Origin: Volvox africanus
Taxonomy: Eukaryota > Chlorophyta > Chlorophyceae > Chlamydomonadales > Volvocaceae
Length of the DNA: 64,000 nt
NCBI GenBank assembly: GCA_030268105.1
Contig: BSDZ01000001.1
Coordinates: 1 to 64,000 of the forward strand
Direction: 5' to 3'
Positions 58,398 to 64,000 of the stretch are shown piece by piece; positions within the stretch are counted from its first letter, which is position 1, and every line of letters starts with the position of its first letter. The notes below the pieces were generated by a model, which saw nothing but the letters and a program-made list of their open reading frames with translations, did no database searches and was not told the origin of the DNA. The position numbers and the translations under genes are program-made.

Positions 58398-59370
58398 GTA
58401 CGCCCGTTCCTAGGCTCAATATTTCGCTGACCGACAAGACACCAGGGCATAGCATAGCGGATGCAACTCGTGCGTACGTGCGTGACGCTAAAAAGTACCT
58501 CCAAGCTGTTCATGGTGGCGACAATGACGGTATCAGGTGTCTCTTCGTTGGTAACACCCTCGAGGCGCAGCGAAGGACTGGTATCGCAATTGGACCAACG
58601 CCCGGGGCAGCTATACTTTTGACGAGTTAGTCGCCGCTTTGCTCGCACGATTCGCTACTGAGGTTCAAGCACGCGATGTGGAAGCTCGTAACGTTTTGGC
58701 AGCGGGTAGCTACCACATGCGTCGGGATGAAAATGTACCTGCGTACCAGTCACGCTTCGAAGCACTTGTGACTCCCATTGCTGACCTCACCGAATCTGAG
58801 CGTGTCTTTTGGTTTAGGCGAGGCCTAACGAAACTTTTGGCTAAATGGTGCGCCACTGACTTGGTTGGAGCGCAGATCAAGTCGTATGACGCGTTGGTCG
58901 CTTTTGCTAAAGGCGCGGAGATACGACTTCTTGCCGGCGAGGAAGAAGTCAAGTCTGCCCCTCGTGCAAATGCCGTGCAAGTGCAGGATCCGCTTGGGGA
59001 AGCTGTAGCTCTCGACCAGGACCTCGGCGCGACCCGCCCCACGCCTACTGCCGCGACGCGACGCGGCAACGGGCAGCGCAAGGCGCGCGGGGGCGCTAGC
59101 TCGGGTGTCCGTGGTACAGGAGGAGCAGGTCCGAGCTCGGACCCAGCTAGGAACAGGAAGCGTGGTGGTGCGCCGTCGTCGGCAGCCGCACAGCGTTCCG
59201 ACCCCAACGCAAAGCGTACTCGTACGGACGACACATTTATGCCAAAATGGAATTGCAATCGTTCCGAATTCGAGCGTCGAAAATTGGCCAACGTTTGTCT
59301 ACGGTGTGCGGAGAGCCATTCTACGAAGGATTGCCCTCTAATGCCGCCGTTTGTACCTCAGCCGAAATAG
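58398..59370 (+). pseudogene. E4 Gag, N-terminus deleted
   Basis: Compared with E3, about 520 bp are missing: leader sequence near 45092 is joined to gag sequence near 45613, removing the start codon and the first ~90 codons. One G is missing near 58565 (GAGGCGCAG for GAGGGCGCAG). From 58639 the frame is open through the zinc knuckle (C-L-R-C-A-E-S-H-S-T-K-D-C) to the UAG at 59368-59370. Confidence 0.9.
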
Positions 59371-62300
59371 GGGCTTGCCCGGGTTCCTGTGGAGGGGGCA
59401 CCACCCGGATTTCTGAACTAACGCGTGGTCGGTGGTCATCCTTACGGCCAGCCGTTAAGGCATTGTTGCCTTGTGTACTTGGACACATCGAGCGAGTCAT
59501 TGCGCGACGCATCACGCTTGACGGACGCACGGGACTTCTCTGCTTCGATCCGTTGTGTAATGTGTTTACACCTCGCCGTCCCTGTCGTCTATCGATCTGT
59601 CCAACCACGTGGTTTTGTTCATCCCTCGTCTCTGCGTGAGATGTCGGAACAGTTGGCCATGTACAGAGGTGTAGGCGTCAATATCCAGACACTGCCGCAT
59701 GTGTTTTACTCCCCGCTTTCCGTCGGCGCAAGGCAGAGGCATCGTTAGGGGTATGCGGCATGTCCACCGGTTCGAGCCGGGCACCGTTTTGTTTAATGGT
59801 GTGGATTGGGAGGGTACGTTGGCTCCGTGGCCACACCTATCCTACTCGGTTGACGTTTGGTACGACGCTCCTGATGGGGGTGCCGTTGTTACGGACCCGC
59901 CTTAAGTGCACTGACGTTGTCTGCTGGGCAGTCGCTCGTAGATAACCGTGTCCCTGTGGTTCAGATCGGTTTGAATGGCCGTACTCTGAAGGCACTTGTT
60001 GACACCGGTGCCAGCGACGACTTCATCTCTGTCGCAGAGGTGAATGCGCTGGGGTTGTCCCCAGAGTCGTCTGATTGTCCACAGGTTACCCTTGCTGACG
60101 GGGGTAAGCATCCCATCGTGGGCAGGATTACCCTTAGCCTATCGTTAGGCCCTTTGCGTGTTGTGACCCGGCCGTACGTGCTGCAGGGCTTAGCAGAGAC
60201 TGCACCGTACATAATGGGGTCGTCGACATTACTACAGTACGCGCGCGCATCGACATGGAGACCGCAACCCTGCATATGTGCAAGGGTACTCTGTCGATTA
60301 AGGTACCTTTCCTGTCGTTCGAACATGTCACACCAAAGGAGGCGAAACTGAGGCGGTGCCTATGGTTAATTTCGCTGTGACCGCAATGGCCGCGCGAATC
60401 GAACCAGAGCTAGTCGGGCGTAAGGAGGCCGTCCGTTTGTTACGGAAGGGTGCCCACGGACTGCTTTTAAGGCCGCGGGTGAGCTGTTGTGTCACCACCG
60501 CGCAGATTTCTGCGGATCCTGAGGTTGAGGCCTACTGTCGCAGTATGAGGACGTCTTTAAAGATATCCCTGGGCTACCACCTATGCGTCCTGTTGATCAC
60601 ACAATCCCTCTCATGCCTGGAGCGCAGCCTACGGCCCGGCCAATGTACAGGTTGAGTCCATTGGAGCTGGACGAGGTAAAGCGCCAGGTGACGGATTTAC
60701 TCGCGAAGGGTATGATACGCCCCAGCACATCCCCGTATTCTGCACCGATTTTGTTTGTCGGTAAGAAGGATGGGACCTTGCGCATGTGCATCGATTACCG
60801 GGGGTTAAATGCGAACACGGTGAAAAATCGCTATCCTTTGCCACGCGTTGACGACCTGTTGGATAAGCTGAAGGGCTCGGCTTATTTTCCTCAATTGACT
60901 TACAACAGGGCTACAATCAGATTCGCATCGCTGCCTCTGATATCCCGAAAACCGCTTTTCGGACGCCCTTCGGTCACTTTGAGTATACGGTCCTATCGTT
61001 TGGTTTGACTAATGCCCCTGCGACGTTTCAGGCGGTTATGGACCGAATGTTTAGGCCGTTTATCGACAGGTTCGTTGTTTGCTACCTGGATGACATCTTG
61101 GTATATTCTAAAACGCGCGAGGAGCACTTGGAGCATCTTCGGCTCGTGCTCGACGTTATGAGGCGGGAGCAATTGTTTGCTAAACGCGCCAAATGCTTTT
61201 GGGCGCAGCCTCAGGTGGAATATTGGGCCACATTGTGTCGGCCACCGGTGTGAAGATGGACCCGCGGAAGGTCGCCGTGGTTCGCGATTGGCCCGCGCCT
61301 CAGAACCTCACGGAGCTGCGTAAGTTCCTTGGCTTGACCAATTATTTCCGGAAGTTCATTGAAAAATATTCCATCATTGCGGCCCCGCTTACTAACTTAA
61401 CTCGCAAAGGCGTTTTCGTTTCGCTCGAGTCGTGGACGTTCGCAATGCCAGCGGGCATTCGAAGAGCTCAAACAGATCGTTGCCGAAGATGTCACCCTTG
61501 CATTCCCCGATTACTCGTTGCCATTTCGTGTTGAGGTAGTGTCTGATGCCTCAATATTTGGAAGCGGCGCTGTATTGTTACAGGAAGGGCGACCGATCGC
61601 CTTCACGAGTAAGAAGTTTTCTGGTGCGGAGATTCGCTACACCACCGGGGAACAGGAGCTTCTGGCTGTGCTGCATGCTTTAAAGGAATGGCGCTGTTAC
61701 CTCGAGGGACGCCCGTTTACTTTAAAGACTGACCATAAGCCCCTAACGTTTTTGCAAAGCGTTCCGACGTTGAACCGCCGTCAAGCTAGGTGGATGGAAT
61801 ATCTAGCTAGGTTCAACTGCACCTGGGAGTATATTGCTGTAAATTGAATATTGCCGATGCTCTCAGTCGACATCCGTCGCTACAACGCTGCAATTTTGGC
61901 AGCGCCCGTCGTGCGGGCCGCGTAGCGAGGAAGGTACCGATCGCGACGGACCTCGCGGAGCGGTTGAAGGTTGCCTACAACGCAGACGCCTGGGTTCGCG
62001 GACCCGGCTAATGTAGAAACCTTCACAAGCAGCAGAATGGCCTTTGGCTACGGACGGAGGGTGCAGCTACGCAATCGTCGTTCCGAACGACGACGCGCTA
62101 CGCTACGACAATCCTTACGCGGTTCCACGAGGACCCGTTAGCAGGGGGGGACACCCTGGTAGCAAGCGATTGATCAACTTGGTGCAACGTTCCTTTTGGT
62201 GGCCTCGTTTGGCTAAGGATGCGGCGAACTTCGTCCAGACATGCAGTCTGTGCCAGCGCAATAAGGCTTTGTCCGGTAAGGGCCATGGGTTGTTTGCAAC

Positions 62301-63454
62301 CGTTGCCTGTCCCGGGATGCGCCTTGGAAAAGTGTTTCCAATGGACTTCGTAGTCGCGCTGGCCCAAAACTGAGGGGGGATACGATGCGGTGTTCGTAAT
62401 GGTCGACCGTCTGACTAAGATGGTTTCACCTAGCACCATGCACATCATCCTGCACGGCTGAGCAACCGCACGTTTGTTTTTTCGATAATGTAGTTCGGTT
62501 TACACGGATTCCCAAAAATGTGATCTCGGACCGCGGTGGGACAGTTCACGTCTAAGTTTTGGGAAGCGCTCTGCAAACTAGTTGGCATGCGCGTCAACCT
62601 GAGCACGGCGTATCACCCGCAGACTGATGGTCAAACCGAACGCACAAACCGCACGTTGGGTGATATGTTGCGCAATTATGCTGGTCGCACACCACTTGTT
62701 TGGGATACATATTTGACTGCGGCAGAATTCCGCGCTTAACAACGCTGTTAACCGCTCTACAGGCAAAAGTCCGTTCTTTCTTAACTACGGGTTTTCATCC
62801 CGCGCTACCCGTGTGGCGTGAGTTGGAAGTGAAACGTGCCTGCTGGCTAAACTTTTTGCCAAGTCTTTTATGTCCCGAATCACAGACGCGAAGTCGTGTT
62901 TGGACGCGGCGCAGCAACGAACGACGGAATACTACAACAAATCCAAGCAGGATGTGACGTTTCGGGAGGGGGGGGGGGCAACTCGTGTTGCTAAGCACCC
63001 AAGAACTTGCGTTCCTTGGCCCGACGGATCCCGAAAACTCTTACCCCGTTGGATTGGTCCGTATCCTGTCATGCGCATGGTGGGAATGTGGCTGTGGAGC
63101 TGGCATTGCCCACTGATATGACCATTCACCCCACGTTTCCACGTATCGCTTGTTCGTCCGTATACGTGGTACGGAAACCCGTCCCTGAGTCTGCTAACGC
63201 CCCCACAGCGATCGAACCAGTTCCCGAGGACCTGGATCGCTGGTAAACAGAAGTTTTATGATGTGGAGCGGGTGTTAGATTATCGCGCGCGTCGTGTGGG
63301 CCGACACCGACGTAAGCGAACAGTACACGAGGTACTTGGTTAAGTGGACAGGGTATACCGACGAGCACAACTCATTGGAACCGGCACGCAACTTCTCACA
63401 GGACATGAAACCCCTGCTCGAAGAAGCCCGCAAACGTGCCACGCAAGCCCAATG
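59371..63454 (+). pseudogene. E4 Pol, many single-base frameshifts
   Basis: All Pol motifs are present in order, including D-T-G-A-S-D-D-F near 60000, Y-L-D-D near 61082, the integrase zinc finger near 62160-62260 and the chromodomain near 63275-63400, but the frame breaks more than twenty times. Breaks before about 61.4 kb are mostly one-base losses in short runs. Later ones are mostly gains, including extra Gs at 62144-62150 and a run of G at 62965-62978. Base substitutions relative to E3 are few. Whether this is decay or uncorrected sequence error cannot be told from the window. Confidence 0.85.
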
Positions 63455-63514
63455 ACCCCTGCAGTCGATGCTGTATGATGCAGTGAGGACGCTGCATACG
63501 GGAGGGGGGATAAT

Positions 63515-64000
63515 TGTTGTGCTACGGTTCATTTCCCGCCGACGCGTAGGTCGACGCGATCCTACGAGGCGAAGTGCTTTTGTGATGAACGCATTGCATA
63601 TGAATGAATCTGCATGATATAATGTATTCGTGTACATTTATATATGCATTTGGCATGTTGTCATTATCCATCGCGACATCGCATCATGGCAAATCCGCCT
63701 AGCATGCATGAAAGCCCGAAGCATTGAAGTGCGCATTATGCTCGTGCTACAAAACGATAAGTAAATATTATCTGATATAATATTACTTCATTAAAGCACA
63801 CGTTGAGAGCGCCGCACTTGTCGCGATGCATGCCCTGCAACCCGGATATCGTTATCCGGACCCTTGCATCATGCGAATGCCGGAAAGGCTTATACATTGT
63901 TATGCGTAGACATCGCCTAGACGCAGTAGGGGTTGTCACATCTAGGATCGGCCTCCTGATGTGAATCGTACGGCATTGCGATGCTGTGAGTATAACAGAT
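63515..64000 (+). repeat. E4 3' LTR, cut by the window edge
   Basis: The first 486 bp of the LTR, with four extra or missing single bases relative to the 5' LTR (for example GATATAATG for GATATAAATG). Confidence 0.9.

Larger units (their letters stand above)
57364..64000 (+). mobile_element. E4: fourth chromovirus copy, damaged, runs off the window
   Basis: 5' LTR at 57364-58188, internal region with deleted gag start and frame-shifted pol, polypurine tract, and a 3' LTR that begins at 63515 and is cut by the window edge. The left flank is TCGAT; the matching duplication would lie beyond the window. Confidence 0.9.

Overview
The window is eukaryotic nuclear DNA. It holds a long intron-split gene with GT/AG junctions, several LTR retrotransposons and extensive minisatellites, with no bacterial-style operons. 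The main host gene encodes a secreted-type arylsulfatase of the kind abundant in algae. Together with chromodomain Ty3/gypsy elements this suggests an alga, perhaps a green alga, but the sequence alone does not settle the lineage.

Layout. Positions 1-14,900 and 19,700-23,600 are a patchwork of duplicated blocks. A 2.2 kb block A (1382-3590) is repeated inverted at 12661-14881. A 3.9 kb block B (3595-7498) is repeated inverted at 19692-23598. The first 1.4 kb of the window is a third, direct copy of part of B. Block B carries the promoter region and first four exons of the arylsulfatase, so the window has one apparently complete gene (20831-28795, + strand, 12 predicted exons, one single-base frameshift), a truncated inverted copy (4692-6359), an exon-1 fragment (176-341) and an older diverged pseudogene (about 11040-11900). 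Between the blocks lie a GGY-type minisatellite field (7.5-10.0 kb), a possible three-exon gene of unknown function (15934-17729), and two 104-bp mobile elements, each with its own 5-bp target-site duplication.

From 31.0 kb to the right edge the window is a nest of one Ty3/gypsy chromovirus family with ~824-bp LTRs (TGTTG...CAACA). E1 (minus strand, oldest, damaged) contains a solo LTR with target duplication GTTTG. E1 is also interrupted in its 5' LTR by E2 (minus strand, duplication CGAAT). E2 is interrupted in gag by E3 (plus strand, duplication GAACG), whose gag and pol frames are both intact. A fourth copy, E4, starts at 57364 and runs out of the window. It carries a ~520-bp internal deletion and many one-base indels.

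All copies encode Gag with a short zinc knuckle, then a UAG stop in the same frame as Pol, then an extra ~150-residue region, protease, reverse transcriptase, RNase H, integrase and a C-terminal chromodomain. The in-frame UAG followed by a GC-rich hairpin implies that Gag-Pol is made by stop-codon readthrough. A 2.2 kb segment from sulfatase exon 12 through its downstream flank is duplicated on both sides of the E1-E3 nest (28695-30925 and 54228-56455), and E1 itself has no target duplication, so the nest also sits at a rearrangement breakpoint.

Two cautions apply. The first ~2.2 kb and the last ~5.5 kb differ from their sister copies mainly by single-base indels, which looks like unpolished long-read sequence. 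All exon models are read by eye from splice motifs, reading phase and family resemblance.
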